Positions 26,401-35,571 of a DNA stretch of 64,000 bases are shown piece after piece (positions within the stretch are counted from its first letter, which is position 1; the number at the start of each line of letters is the position of its first letter). Under the pieces are notes generated by a model. The model was not told the origin of the DNA, ran no database searches, and was given only the letters and a program-made list of their open reading frames with translations. Made by a program: the position numbers and the translations under genes. This DNA is from JAOXRU01 sp965247735 (lineage in GTDB: Bacteria; Bacteroidota; Bacteroidia; Flavobacteriales; Flavobacteriaceae). The DNA is taken from positions 3,286,001 through 3,350,000 of the forward strand of contig CBDFHN010000002.1 in the NCBI GenBank assembly GCA_965247735.1, in the 5' to 3' direction.

Positions 26401-28596
26401 TCAGATTATTTTGATCTTAATAAATCTGTTTCTTTTGATATGTGGGCATCAATATTTCATTGTACTCCAATAGAAACGGGGTGTTACCCTCTTAAGAGTT
26501 CATTGGATATGCCATTACAACAAGCTAATATAATATCTCTTAATTCAGGTGATAATTCAATGATTATAGAGGTGATTGCCTCTAGATCATCAAATAATGT
26601 TTCACTATTTTCTGGTGCTAGTCCAATATCTTTTTTTACTGGAGCAGGTAATTTTACTCACAATCAAAAAAAGGCAAGACCGTATATTGTTGATTCTAAT
26701 AGTGCTAACTATCATATAGAGAATTATTCGTTAATTCATAGTATCGTTTCAAATAAGGAGCCGGGAGGTAAGATTGGTGGGGGGCTACGAGTAAAAGAAC
26801 TTAGTGTAATTGATGCAGGTATTGCCAACAGAACTAGATATTCTTATAATCAACCAGGTTCTAATGAGGATTTTGGTAACTCAAGCTATGTTTCTTCAGG
26901 AGTAATTAGTTATCAACCATTTTCGCAAACATCAACCCAAACAATTGCTTATGGATCAGAATTGCCAGCTCCAATTCCTATGTATGAATATGTAACGGTA
27001 AAAAATGGCTTTAATAATTCTACAGGAGATTATTTAGATAAAGCTGTTTATAAGTTTAAAGTTTTAGAAAGAAAAGATGAAACCCAAATAAAATTTGGAG
27101 ATTTATTTGAGATTTCTGAAGAAGATGTTTTTAATACAGTAAATACGGTACAAAATAAAAATGTTAATGCAAAAAAAATATTGATTAAAAGTAATTTTTC
27201 TTCTTTAGGACAGGTGTTAGAAATTGAAAGGTTTAATAGTAAAGATGATTTATTATCTAAAACAATTAACACATATGCTTCCAGTGATGAAATAGTGCAA
27301 GGTGTTGTAAGTGAGTCCTTTGAGACGTATAAAAAAGTTGACTATACAGATATTGGTATTACTGATGATTGGTTTATTAGTTCAGTGCAAAAAACGAGTT
27401 TTCCATCTGTTTTAAAAAGTACAAGAACAATACAGGGCGGTAGTAGTGTTATTACTAATTTTATTGATCATGATGAAATCTCAGGAATGCTTTTGGAAAC
27501 AACTACCATAAATAGTAGAAATGTTAAGTACAGAACAAAGGTAACTCCAGCTTATACAATTCTGGAATATTACGCTATGACAAGCAAAAACATGCTCACC
27601 CAAGTTGCCATGACAAAAACCTATATGAGTGTAGCAGACCAATGGGAATTGATAAGTGCTGGAATAAATACTTGGAATAATGAATGGGCTTATATAAATG
27701 AAAACGGAATAAGTAGTGTGCCAACTCATAGTTGGCAAAAAATATGGCGAAAACATAAAACATTTATTTGGAATGGAACTTTAAATTCCGATAAAACCTA
27801 TCAAAACTTTAATGAACTTACTGATGATAATTTCAACTGGGATGTTGGTTTAGCGGTGCAACAGTCAAATTCCAAATGGAAAAATACAGGTACCACTACT
27901 TTGTATGACCATTATTCTATGCCTTTAGAAGTAGAGGATATCAACGGTAATAAAGCGGCTACCAAAATGGGAGATAAGCAGTCAAAGGTATACAGTACAG
28001 GAAATGCAGCATATAATGCCATGTTCTATTCTGGGGCTGAGGATTTTTCTGCCACGACCACCGCAAGTGCAGGAGTGCTTAAAGGGACTGCTACTATAAA
28101 TACAACTACAGCACATACAGGAATACAATCATTATCGGTAAACTCTGGGGCTAGTGCATTTAAGGTAAAACCTCAAGAGGCGGGAACATATAAAATATCA
28201 GTCTGGGCAGCCAAAAGCAATTACACCAATGTAAAATTAAATCTAACAGGAGTTTCATTTAAGGAATCGGAAAAAGTTATTGCAGGAGATTGGGTGCAAC
28301 TCAATTTTTATGCTACCCTTAGTGCAAATCAAGAGGTGTATGTTAAAGCGGCTTCAGGAACAGTACAGGTAGATGATTTTAGGATCTGTCCAATTAGTAG
28401 TAGTATGACTTCTTATGTCTATAACGAGTGGGACGAGCTTACCTATATTATAGGGACAAACAATATGGCAACTAAATATGAGTATGATGCTATGGGGAGA
28501 TTAAAAGCAACAGCTGTAGAGGTAGCCGATTTTAAAGGATCTGGTACTGGAGGTTTTGTGAAGTCAAGTGAAAACGAATACACCTATAAACATTAA
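23458..28596 (+). CDS. Giant secreted RHS-associated protein A (1712 aa)
   Basis: The N-terminus is a long signal peptide (hydrophobic core VLPLFLMLLVSILAINKIHA, then QGPNA). Next comes the segment DLTYVLPLLNVPSPEGGYPV and LSYHAGVGIDQEASWVGLGW, which opens many Bacteroidota RHS-related shell proteins and resembles SpvB/TcB-type beta-propeller starts. A Gly/Ser-rich region follows at about 150-330. Near the C-terminus there is a carbohydrate-binding-like domain (about 1520-1640), then YD-like repeats (YVYNEWDELTYI, YEYDAMGRLKATAV). There is no toxin tip. The frame stops 4 bp before the second giant gene, so the two probably form one particle. Confidence 0.82.
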   Translation: MNTEKKEYCRFRTNKKQVKNSVLPLFLMLLVSILAINKIHAQGPNAIEAASFEPVDATDMVNLLTGDLTYVLPLLNVPSPEGGYPVVLSYHAGVGIDQEASWVGLGWNLNPGAINRGVNGYPDDLKNGVLLEDVFDVGGSEITTTITQSYTTIDGAWTIAQSNSYNSNKGFGGSVGMGHGVKGFGGSLTIGVSPGGQSYWGVNAGITYSGKTSSGENYGISAGVSLGTNGAAVNAGFKNNNGFSTGLSINSEGVLTANVNFNEYSAVHETTFSTGMSISSKGSATITGVGFGQHLSFADSSSNSDGKYNVITEEFNFDFNVPTPVGIFGIGYNQQKVSWNLHHRKRSTVSGIFYFGEAIKYECLKKYVFSAPLVSSTTYYLTTYVDSPSDCACELPSNLGACVEATLVSPDPVNGGEHFMDVYEIGITDGIKSLNANNAMMPAVDSYSVMAQGLSGSMTPRLLKSVELLGLSRNHADSDLFSAKYNVSDYSYYQYDVNFDFKNEYSSFLNVRPKSFTNNSSAVSIRDYGVNGSNNLEYEKKESRAITYFTYSNIIHGSAANDGLLLPINYEFQEPKITISGGYKSSDAIGGFMIKSADGKTYHYSLPVFNNFISRRTIGTIENKPERESYIETTQGGYVTHWLLTAITGPDYLKLSYGRDYPDVGDYGYWVRFDYGKWTENNVWKAPYATAYDISEEDPNIKTKTYGRKELYYLDRIKTRTHTAIFVKNKREDDKGNEWERHEFGNGESGPTTAGFDVVRWTIPSQKKLRLEKIILVKNQDDQIDKSSGNLLAISGNIFTYIANDFTISNELDYNLHENIIDVHDNISETLNKAIKVIDFAPHYSYDLVKGTPNSSLGRLTLNGITFKGKENKQLMPSYKFQYFNTRDFDYDKKDLWGYHKDNPKEWSLNRISTPTGANIDIQYESDDYEIAAAETVRVFNRHLKFTFFSNQLPVNNNVPTTIQIKVEIDNQDPGVDDFQLSDYFDLNKSVSFDMWASIFHCTPIETGCYPLKSSLDMPLQQANIISLNSGDNSMIIEVIASRSSNNVSLFSGASPISFFTGAGNFTHNQKKARPYIVDSNSANYHIENYSLIHSIVSNKEPGGKIGGGLRVKELSVIDAGIANRTRYSYNQPGSNEDFGNSSYVSSGVISYQPFSQTSTQTIAYGSELPAPIPMYEYVTVKNGFNNSTGDYLDKAVYKFKVLERKDETQIKFGDLFEISEEDVFNTVNTVQNKNVNAKKILIKSNFSSLGQVLEIERFNSKDDLLSKTINTYASSDEIVQGVVSESFETYKKVDYTDIGITDDWFISSVQKTSFPSVLKSTRTIQGGSSVITNFIDHDEISGMLLETTTINSRNVKYRTKVTPAYTILEYYAMTSKNMLTQVAMTKTYMSVADQWELISAGINTWNNEWAYINENGISSVPTHSWQKIWRKHKTFIWNGTLNSDKTYQNFNELTDDNFNWDVGLAVQQSNSKWKNTGTTTLYDHYSMPLEVEDINGNKAATKMGDKQSKVYSTGNAAYNAMFYSGAEDFSATTTASAGVLKGTATINTTTAHTGIQSLSVNSGASAFKVKPQEAGTYKISVWAAKSNYTNVKLNLTGVSFKESEKVIAGDWVQLNFYATLSANQEVYVKAASGTVQVDDFRICPISSSMTSYVYNEWDELTYIIGTNNMATKYEYDAMGRLKATAVEVADFKGSGTGGFVKSSENEYTYKH

Positions 28597-28600
28597 AAAG

Positions 28601-31600
28601 ATGAAAAAGCAAAAAAATACATTTCGGGTTTATATCGTTTCAATGTTTCTTTTATTAGGTTTTTTTCAGAAGACATTAGCGCAAGATTGTTATGGAGTTA
28701 CAGCTAATGCTATTACGGTATCTCAATCTGGAGGACCAGGAAGTAGTACACTACAAAACACAGGAAGCTGTAGCCTTTCTTCTTTTTCTTTAGGAACAAC
28801 AACATCTTGGTTGACAACTTCCATTTCCAGTACGGGATTTATTACGGTAAATGCACAAGCAAATACAGGACATAATAGAGAGGGGAGTATTCCTATTTAT
28901 TATAATGGAAATATTAGTGGAGGATTCTCCGTAATTCAAAATGGCTCTTTAGGAACTCCAGGAGGTGGAGGTGGAACTACCAATTGCACCATTGGTGGTT
29001 TTGGAGGAGATGGCTCTTTTAATGGTAATGGAGAAACACGTACGTATACCTTAACGAGACCTTCAGGTTGTGCAGCAATTCCTTATTTTACTTTTGGGAC
29101 ACATGCTACGGCAGGCACATTGCCTTCTTGGATATCAATTAGCCAACCTGCATATAATAAGGTTACGGTAACATTTACTACAAATAATACAGGTAGTCCT
29201 AGGTCCGTAATTATTATAGGAACTAATTCAGGTGAGGGAGCAGGGATAGGAATGTCTTTTAGTCAGTTGTGTCTTCAGAAAACATGGTATCCTGATGCTG
29301 ATGATGATGGGTTTAGAGATCCTACAGGAGCTTCTCAACAAGGATGTGCAAGTCCATCAGGAAATTGGACTTTAAATACAACTATAGATGCTTGCCCAGA
29401 TTCTTTTAGTACTACTAATAATGGTTGTCCACCGAATTGTGCAAATGTTTCTATTTATGATAGTTTATTTACAATTAGTGAAGAAGGAGGGATTAAATCA
29501 ACCTCAATGACTTTTAATGAATGTTCAGGAAGTATAACATTTGAATATAACCCGTTAGCTACTTGGTTTTCAATAATTGGAACTGGAAGTCAAATTACAG
29601 TAAACTTCGATTTAAACTCAAGTACAGACAGTAGATATGAAAGTGTAAATATGATGGTAAATGGACTGTTTGCAGCAACTATTACAGTAGCACAAGGTGG
29701 ACAACCTTCTGGTGGTGGTGGTGGTGGTGGAAACACTTCTTGTACAGTAGCTGGTTTTCAGGGAGGAGATTATAATGGAGAAAAACAGGTATTGACTTTT
29801 CCATTGACATATAGTAATTGTACATCAACACCAAATATAGTGTTTACAAGTATGGATCCACAACCAAACGATTGGTTTTCGGTTTCTAAATCAGGAAATA
29901 CAGTTACTGTTGTCTTGGAAGAAAATACTACAGGATATGGTAGATCTGTGATAATAATAGGAGAGGATCAAAGTCAAAATTTAAGCGTAGGAGGACAGTT
30001 TTATCAAGATTCATGTCCACTTTGGTATCTTGATTCTGATAAAGATGGTTTTGGAGATGTTTATGGTGTAGGCAAAAGGCAATGTGAAGATCCAGATAAT
30101 GACCCCAACGATGATCCAAATGATGAATGGGTAAATAATAATAGCGATTTATGCCCGTATGACCCTGGTTTAGCTAACAATAGTGGGTGTCCAGCTGGTG
30201 TAACTCCTCCAGAAAATTGGAATACAGTAAGCACAAAGGCATATGATCTTAATCAGGTATTAAAGGCAAGCTCAAAAGCGTATTTTAATGATTTAGGGAA
30301 ACCTGTGCAATCTCAGTCTTGGGATGTTAAAAGCAATAAAAAATGGGCATCTCAATCATTATATGATAGCCAAGGGAGACCAGCCTTTAGTACTTTGAGT
30401 TCTCCAATAGGAATAGGGAATGCATTTGTTTATAAAAACGAGTTTATAAAAACCGAAACTAATGGGGTTTATGGCAAGGCAAATTTTGAAAATGATGTAG
30501 ATAATCCTACTAAAGTTGGTGCAGCTTCCAATACCCTTGGTTGGTACTATAGTAATTCCAATACTAACGAAGAATTACAAGATGTTACCGATTATCCATT
30601 CTCTAGAACAGTCTATAGCGAGTTACGCCCCGGAGCAGTAAAAAAAGTACTAGGTGGAAATAAGATTAATGAGGCTTGGCAACAAGGCTATACCTTTAGC
30701 ATGCGAGCATCTCAAGAACTAGCAGCAACTGTTGCCTTTGGCGAAACCAAGTATAATGCCTATAAAATTATAAAAACAGTAAGTAGAGATGTACGTGGTA
30801 TAGAAAATGTAGTATTTACAGATACCGATGGAAAAACATTGGCAGCAGCAAGAAGCGGTGATGAGGGTGTTAGCTCTTCAAAAATGACACTTCCAATAGG
30901 AGAACAGGGGTATGTAGATATTCATATTCCTAAGGGAATTACAGGATTTACAGTTACAGGAACTAGTGCGGTAACCGTGTATAATTTAATAACAGAAACT
31001 GTAGATACAACTGCACCATCTAGTTTAGGCAATGGTTTTTATAGAATAGCAATTACCGATTTAGATGCCTATACAGCCGATACCAATGCAGTAGAGTACT
31101 ATGTTAATTATTACGATTATAGCCTTAATGAATATAATGAAATAGGGCAGCTTATAACTTCCTATCAGCCAATAGGAAATACAAAGGCATCAAAAATAAG
31201 TTCTAGTTTTATATACAATACCTTAGGGCAGTTGGTAGAAACAACGAGTCCAGATGAGGGAACAGCAAAGTTTAAATATCGTAATGATGGGCAGATTAGA
31301 TTTTCTCAAAATATAAAACAACAATTGGCTAGCCCAGCAGAGTTTTCATATACCAATTATGATAATTTGGGAAGACCAGAAGAAAGTGGAGTGTTAGAAA
31401 GCGCCCTTTTTGATACTGCCGACCCAGATGGAAATTTACCTAGTGGTACAACAAAAGAAGTACAAGAAACTACCTATGATATTATTGGAGATGCAGAATT
31501 ATTAAGTTTGCCTACTGCATATCAAAATCCAAGCTTTTTGGCAGGCAATGTAGCAAAAACACATAATAACCAAACTACTACCTATTACAGTTATGATGTT

Positions 31601-33916
31601 TATGGGAGAGTACAGTGGATTGTACAAGACATTGCAAGTTTAGGCGGTTTTAAAACCATAGACTATACTTACGACCCCATTACAAGTCAAGTAACGTTGG
31701 TAGAATTTCAAAAACAGGTGCCAGCTGAGTATTTTGCACATGTATATACTTATGATACTGTAAGTAATGAGCTCCAAAAAGTAGAGACAAGAACAGTTGC
31801 AAACGGAATCCGAACACTACATGCTACTTATGAATATTACGAAACAGGAGCCTTAAAGCGAAAAATACTAGGGACTAATCTTCAAGGAATAGATTATGTG
31901 TATAATTTAGCAGGACAATTAAAAAGTATTAACCATCCTGATTTAACAGCAGCAAATGACCCAGGTGGAGATGCCAACGATGCCTTTGGGATGCAAATAG
32001 ATTACCATAGTGCAGATTATTTGCGTGCAAATACAAAGGGCATTAGTGCAACTACTTATGGTACAGATCAGCTAAATGGAAACATCAAGGGAATTCGTTG
32101 GAATAGTGAAATAGGACAAAATTCTGCTGGGCAAAATAGTTACGAGTATACCTATAATCGTAACAATTGGTTAACAGATGCGGTATATGGAGTATATAAC
32201 ACAGTTTCTAATACTGCTATAGATCCTATTGTTCCATCTTCTGCAGTGGTTAATAGTGGGCAATCCTTACATTTAAAAGCCACAGCCAGTATAATACTTG
32301 GAGATGGTTTTCATGCAAAAACAGGAAGCACATTTACTGGGATAATAGTAAGTGCCAATGGATTTATAAAAAATTCAAAAGACGATTATAAAGTAAGTGG
32401 TATTACCTACGATGCTAACGGAAACATAAAAAAACTAAATAGAAACAAACATACCGAAAATGGGACTAATGCCATGGATGTTTTAACTTATGAGTATGAT
32501 GAAGCAAATAATAAACCAAACCAATTAAAACAAGTTGTAGATGATGCTGGCCAGGTAGGCGCTAATGATATTGGTGACCAAAATGCTAATAATTACCACT
32601 ATAATAGTATTGGACAATTGATTGAAAACCATGAAAATGTTGATCCTAATGATTCTAATGACTTAGACGATATTATTAGATATACCTATAATGCTAGTGG
32701 TTTGGTCACGGAAGTAAGTAGAAAAAATGTATCTTTAGTAAAGTTTTATTATAATGATAAAGGATATAGAGTAAAAAAGGAGGCGTTTAATACTAGTACT
32801 GGAGCTTTACAAACCACAACAGTATATGTTAGGGATGCAGCAGGTACCCCATTAGCAATATATATCAATGGTGCTTTAGAAGAACATACCATATATGGAG
32901 CAGGAAGGTTAGGGGTATATAACCGTACAGATTATACCAGTACTTACGAACTAACGGACCATTTGGGTAATGTACGTGCCTTAGTACAAGAAGGCAATAC
33001 CAGTTTTGGTGCTAATGACTACTATCCTTTTGGTATGCTTATGCCAGGGCGTAATTCTGCAAATGGATATCGATATGCTTTTCAGGGGCAAGAGAAAGAT
33101 ATAGAGACTGGGCAGGAAGCCTTTCAGTTGAGGCTTTGGGATTCTAGAATTGGGCGATGGTTGACTACGGATCCTGCTGGGCAGTATGCGAGTCCTTATC
33201 TTGGGATGGGGAATAATCCTATTTCTTTAGCAGATAGTGATGGAGGGTATGCGGAAAGTCCAGATAATAAATATAAAGGTGTTTGGAATAAAGAAACTCA
33301 GCAATATGATATGCAATTTGTAGATAATACTGGAGGAGAATTTTATGATGTAGTGAATTATGAAGGAGGGGTTTTAAATGGTATGACTGATTTTTTTGTA
33401 AACCCGTACATAAAGGGAACTACTGTTGGAGGGTTTCTGGGTATGGGGGGTGAAGAAATGTTGTTTTTAGATTCACAAGTTAAAAGACAAGGTGTTGGTG
33501 AATGGGGTTATGATTTTAGTAGCTCAGGAGCTGTAACTCCTATTTCCGCAGCCAATTATTTGCCTCTACCTCCAATATTTAAGGGGCTTGGGATTTTAAA
33601 AGGAGTAATAGGAAAGGGAGCAGCTAATATTGGAGCTAAATTAGGGTTTAGAGCATTAAAAGATGTTGGGCATAAATCATTAGCTTCTGGAATTATTTCA
33701 AGAGTCGGAGGTGATTTAGGGAATAAATATTTTTCTGGTTTCTTAATTAAAAATAAAGTCTTAGTTTTAAGATTTCAATTTCATAAACATTCATTAAATG
33801 GGTTAAAAGGAGTTGTACCAGGGACTAAAGTTCCTCATATTAATTTCAATAATTATCATTTATTGTTAGGTAAAGTTAGAAACAATGGTTCAAGATGGTT
33901 TAAAGGAAGTAACTAG
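28601..33916 (+). CDS. Giant secreted RHS-repeat protein B with core domain and variable C-terminal tip
   Basis: I start it at the ATG at 28601, which gives a signal peptide (VSMFLLLGFFQKTLA-QD). BACON-like domains (about 30-120 and 285-365) alternate with Asp-rich calcium-binding-like linkers (DADDDGFRD, DSDKDGFGD). From about 535 a DUF6443-type start leads into YD repeats. The RHS core appears near 1450-1549: DHLGNVRALVQEG, YYPFGMLMPGR, then DPAGQYASPYLGMGNNPISL. After the core, about 220 residues are unique, with a hydrophobic helix and a His-rich end (FQFHKHSLNG, VPHINFNNYHLLLGK). By analogy with other RHS proteins this is the effector tip. It overlaps the downstream gene by 32 bp. Confidence 0.88.
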   Translation: MKKQKNTFRVYIVSMFLLLGFFQKTLAQDCYGVTANAITVSQSGGPGSSTLQNTGSCSLSSFSLGTTTSWLTTSISSTGFITVNAQANTGHNREGSIPIYYNGNISGGFSVIQNGSLGTPGGGGGTTNCTIGGFGGDGSFNGNGETRTYTLTRPSGCAAIPYFTFGTHATAGTLPSWISISQPAYNKVTVTFTTNNTGSPRSVIIIGTNSGEGAGIGMSFSQLCLQKTWYPDADDDGFRDPTGASQQGCASPSGNWTLNTTIDACPDSFSTTNNGCPPNCANVSIYDSLFTISEEGGIKSTSMTFNECSGSITFEYNPLATWFSIIGTGSQITVNFDLNSSTDSRYESVNMMVNGLFAATITVAQGGQPSGGGGGGGNTSCTVAGFQGGDYNGEKQVLTFPLTYSNCTSTPNIVFTSMDPQPNDWFSVSKSGNTVTVVLEENTTGYGRSVIIIGEDQSQNLSVGGQFYQDSCPLWYLDSDKDGFGDVYGVGKRQCEDPDNDPNDDPNDEWVNNNSDLCPYDPGLANNSGCPAGVTPPENWNTVSTKAYDLNQVLKASSKAYFNDLGKPVQSQSWDVKSNKKWASQSLYDSQGRPAFSTLSSPIGIGNAFVYKNEFIKTETNGVYGKANFENDVDNPTKVGAASNTLGWYYSNSNTNEELQDVTDYPFSRTVYSELRPGAVKKVLGGNKINEAWQQGYTFSMRASQELAATVAFGETKYNAYKIIKTVSRDVRGIENVVFTDTDGKTLAAARSGDEGVSSSKMTLPIGEQGYVDIHIPKGITGFTVTGTSAVTVYNLITETVDTTAPSSLGNGFYRIAITDLDAYTADTNAVEYYVNYYDYSLNEYNEIGQLITSYQPIGNTKASKISSSFIYNTLGQLVETTSPDEGTAKFKYRNDGQIRFSQNIKQQLASPAEFSYTNYDNLGRPEESGVLESALFDTADPDGNLPSGTTKEVQETTYDIIGDAELLSLPTAYQNPSFLAGNVAKTHNNQTTTYYSYDVYGRVQWIVQDIASLGGFKTIDYTYDPITSQVTLVEFQKQVPAEYFAHVYTYDTVSNELQKVETRTVANGIRTLHATYEYYETGALKRKILGTNLQGIDYVYNLAGQLKSINHPDLTAANDPGGDANDAFGMQIDYHSADYLRANTKGISATTYGTDQLNGNIKGIRWNSEIGQNSAGQNSYEYTYNRNNWLTDAVYGVYNTVSNTAIDPIVPSSAVVNSGQSLHLKATASIILGDGFHAKTGSTFTGIIVSANGFIKNSKDDYKVSGITYDANGNIKKLNRNKHTENGTNAMDVLTYEYDEANNKPNQLKQVVDDAGQVGANDIGDQNANNYHYNSIGQLIENHENVDPNDSNDLDDIIRYTYNASGLVTEVSRKNVSLVKFYYNDKGYRVKKEAFNTSTGALQTTTVYVRDAAGTPLAIYINGALEEHTIYGAGRLGVYNRTDYTSTYELTDHLGNVRALVQEGNTSFGANDYYPFGMLMPGRNSANGYRYAFQGQEKDIETGQEAFQLRLWDSRIGRWLTTDPAGQYASPYLGMGNNPISLADSDGGYAESPDNKYKGVWNKETQQYDMQFVDNTGGEFYDVVNYEGGVLNGMTDFFVNPYIKGTTVGGFLGMGGEEMLFLDSQVKRQGVGEWGYDFSSSGAVTPISAANYLPLPPIFKGLGILKGVIGKGAANIGAKLGFRALKDVGHKSLASGIISRVGGDLGNKYFSGFLIKNKVLVLRFQFHKHSLNGLKGVVPGTKVPHINFNNYHLLLGKVRNNGSRWFKGSN

Positions 33917-34403
33917 TATAGAAGGGCTTGAAAATATCAGGAAACAGTTATCTAATTCAAGTATTAATAATGTTATAAAAGATGATATAAGTTTAATTTT
34001 CCCTTTGCTATTAAAAGTAGATTATAATAAGGTTTCATTATGCTATGAAGATTTAATTGATGAATTTTATTTTATTTTTTACTTAAAATCAGATAATGAT
34101 TCAGGTAGAATATCAATAGTTATTCGTGAAAATTTTACATCTAAAATCTATGCTTATGGGTGTAAGTTTTTCTTCAAAGATTTTAAAAATATTTTAAAAA
34201 AGGAGGAACAGTTATATCAAATTGTTGATACGGTATTAAAAGGCGACTATAATATTAATGAAGAAAAATATAACGAAGAAGTACTATCTTATGAAGTAAC
34301 TCTGTTAACTATTAAAAAGAAAATTGAATTTGGATTATTTAATAAGTGGTTTAGAAGAAAGAGAGAGGTCAAGAGTTATAAGGGGGTCTGTTTATATAAA
34401 TAG
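33885..34403 (+). CDS. Putative immunity protein for the RHS tip
   Basis: A small (172-residue) cytoplasmic protein with no signal peptide, starting inside the end of the RHS gene. It is acidic-to-neutral, rich in Lys/Asp/Ile and helical plus strand (DDISLIFPLLLKVDYNKVSL, GRISIVIRENFTSKIYAYG). I recognise no family, which is common for immunity proteins because they change quickly. The position directly behind a polymorphic RHS tip is the main evidence. The true start could lie slightly downstream, since the first residues lie in the overlap. Confidence 0.62.
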   Translation: MVQDGLKEVTSIEGLENIRKQLSNSSINNVIKDDISLIFPLLLKVDYNKVSLCYEDLIDEFYFIFYLKSDNDSGRISIVIRENFTSKIYAYGCKFFFKDFKNILKKEEQLYQIVDTVLKGDYNINEEKYNEEVLSYEVTLLTIKKKIEFGLFNKWFRRKREVKSYKGVCLYK

Positions 34404-34450
34404 AGAAATGACGCCCCGCACCTCGGAATATGAATAATAAGGAATAGGCA

Positions 34451-34473
34451 GGTTGTCATTTGCAATGGCAACC
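34451..34473. repeat. Imperfect palindrome
   Basis: GGTTGTCATT and AATGGCAACC pair around a 3-nt loop with one G-T wobble. Confidence 0.6.
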
Positions 34474-34505
34474 CAGATGGCGCTGATATGCCGTCCACGT
34501 AGTTA

Positions 34506-34526
34506 GCGCGGAAATGTTTTCCGTGC
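34506..34526. repeat. REP hairpin type 1, copy 1
   Basis: The string GCGCGGAAATG followed by TTTTCCGTGC forms a strong hairpin (CGGAAA/TTTCCG). It is part of a longer repeat also found at 34622 and 36148. Confidence 0.85.
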
Positions 34527-34583
34527 CGATAAAGAGTAAGCAGGTTGTATAAGAATAGTTATATTAAAGCATGTTAAGTACAG

Positions 34584-34609
34584 TCACAGATTACAAATCT
34601 GGGCCAACG
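34584..34609. repeat. REP hairpin type 2, copy 1
   Basis: TCACAGATTACAAATCTG is followed by GGCCAACG. AGATT pairs with AATCT. A second copy lies at 34773-34797. Confidence 0.8.
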
Positions 34610-34621
34610 TCCATGTAGATA

Positions 34622-34642
34622 GCACGGAAATGTTTTCCGTAC
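34622..34642. repeat. REP hairpin type 1, copy 2
   Basis: The string GCACGGAAATG followed by TTTTCCGTAC. The similarity to the copy at 36148 continues for about 50 bp downstream (CCGAAACGAGTAAG, then CAAGAGCAAAC, then ATACAGAATAAAGAAGCTA). Confidence 0.85.
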
Positions 34643-34686
34643 CGAAACGAGTAAGAATACAAGAGCAAACAAATACAGAATAAAGA

Positions 34687-34712
34687 AGCTACATAGAGAT
34701 GTGGCTTTTTTT
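34687..34712 (+). terminator. Terminator-like hairpin
   Basis: AGCTACAT and ATGTGGCT pair (one G-T wobble) around a 4-nt loop, followed by seven T. It may end transcription from the RHS operon. Confidence 0.6.
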
Positions 34713-34772
34713 GATTGTGTAACAGGCTTAAGCTTTACAGATTGGTAAGTTAAGATTGTAAATGAAGCATTG

Positions 34773-34797
34773 TCACAGATTGCAAACCTGCGCCAAC
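34773..34797. repeat. REP hairpin type 2, copy 2
   Basis: TCACAGATTGCAAACCTG is followed by CGCCAAC, just upstream of the transposase gene. Confidence 0.78.
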
Positions 34798-34841
34798 ATA
34801 CTATAATTACATAACATTTTATAACTTAGGTGAAAAAAAGA

Positions 34842-35399
34842 ATGTCTACAAAATATAAAGCAACAGAATTAGATAGTGGTTATTTTATAACACTTACAGT
34901 TGTTGGTTGGATTGATGTTTTTACAAGATTAAAACAGAAATATGTGCTAATAAATGCCTTAAAATATTGTCAGAAGCATAAGGGATTGGAAATTTATGCA
35001 TATTGTATTATGTCTAACCATGTACATTTATTATGTAAGGCAGTTGATGGAAAATTGCTTTCAGATATCATTAGAGATTTTAAAAAGTATACTTCAAAAA
35101 AAATAATAGAAACTATTGTTGGTTTTCCAGAAAGTAGAAGAGAATGGATGTTAGCGTATTTTAATGAGGCATGCAGTCATTTAAAGAGAAAACAGCAATA
35201 CAAAGTTTGGCAAAACGGATATCATGCTGAAAAAGTGTATTCTGACAGTTTTATTCGGCAAAAGCTAAATTATATTCATCAAAATCCTGTGGTGGACAAG
35301 ATAGTTTCTCAGCCAGAAGATTATTATTTTAGCTCAGCTAGGAATTATGCAGATTTAGACAATGAATTGGAAGTAGTTGTATTGAATTTATTTTCCTAG
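34842..35399 (+). CDS. REP-associated tyrosine transposase (Y1, TnpA-REP type)
   Basis: The 185-residue protein has the HUH motif of Y1 transposases in YCIMSNHVHLL (His60 and His62) and the catalytic tyrosine in KLNYIHQNPV (Tyr144). The start at ATG 34842 gives the family's usual beginning (STKYKATELDSGYFITLTV). A GTG four codons earlier is possible. These single-strand nucleases act on REP hairpins. Such hairpins are present both upstream and 0.7 kb downstream, so the gene and its substrates are together here. It carries no flanking IS200/605 ends that I can identify. Confidence 0.93.
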   Translation: MSTKYKATELDSGYFITLTVVGWIDVFTRLKQKYVLINALKYCQKHKGLEIYAYCIMSNHVHLLCKAVDGKLLSDIIRDFKKYTSKKIIETIVGFPESRREWMLAYFNEACSHLKRKQQYKVWQNGYHAEKVYSDSFIRQKLNYIHQNPVVDKIVSQPEDYYFSSARNYADLDNELEVVVLNLFS

Positions 35400-35544
35400 A
35401 TTTTCCGTTCTCGCTTCCAACTTGGTGACCAAAGAAAGCTAAAGCAAGGTTATACTTCGTGAAACAAAGATGGAAAAAGGTTGTTTAAGTACTCAGAGAT
35501 TGTCTTTAGAAATTGAATAGAAATAAAAATTGATGTTGTTTTAG

Positions 35545-35553
35545 TATCTTTAC
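35545..35553 (+). promoter_or_regulatory. Shared TA-module -7 element (TATCTTTAC), module 3
   Basis: TTTTAGTATCTTTACAG lies 18 bp before the antitoxin ATG. The preceding TTGATGTTG resembles the same region of module 5. Confidence 0.55.
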
Positions 35554-35571
35554 AGTATAAAAACATGTGGA

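Larger units (their letters stand above)
34404..34841. other. Repeat-rich intergenic region before the REP-associated transposase
   Basis: This 438-bp stretch has no gene. It contains several imperfect palindromes and two kinds of repeated hairpin, listed separately, that match the REP clusters normally mobilised by the Y1 transposase that follows. Confidence 0.8.

Noticed and set aside
28560..28610. The two giant RHS genes as one gene split by a frameshift or assembly error
   Set aside because: The second frame has its own ATG and a good signal peptide, and the first ends cleanly 4 bp earlier, so two genes are more likely.
29700..29740. Gly-codon run (GGTGGTGGTGG) in the second RHS gene as a phase-variable repeat
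   Set aside because: The unit is three bases long, so slippage would not shift the frame. It encodes a linker only.
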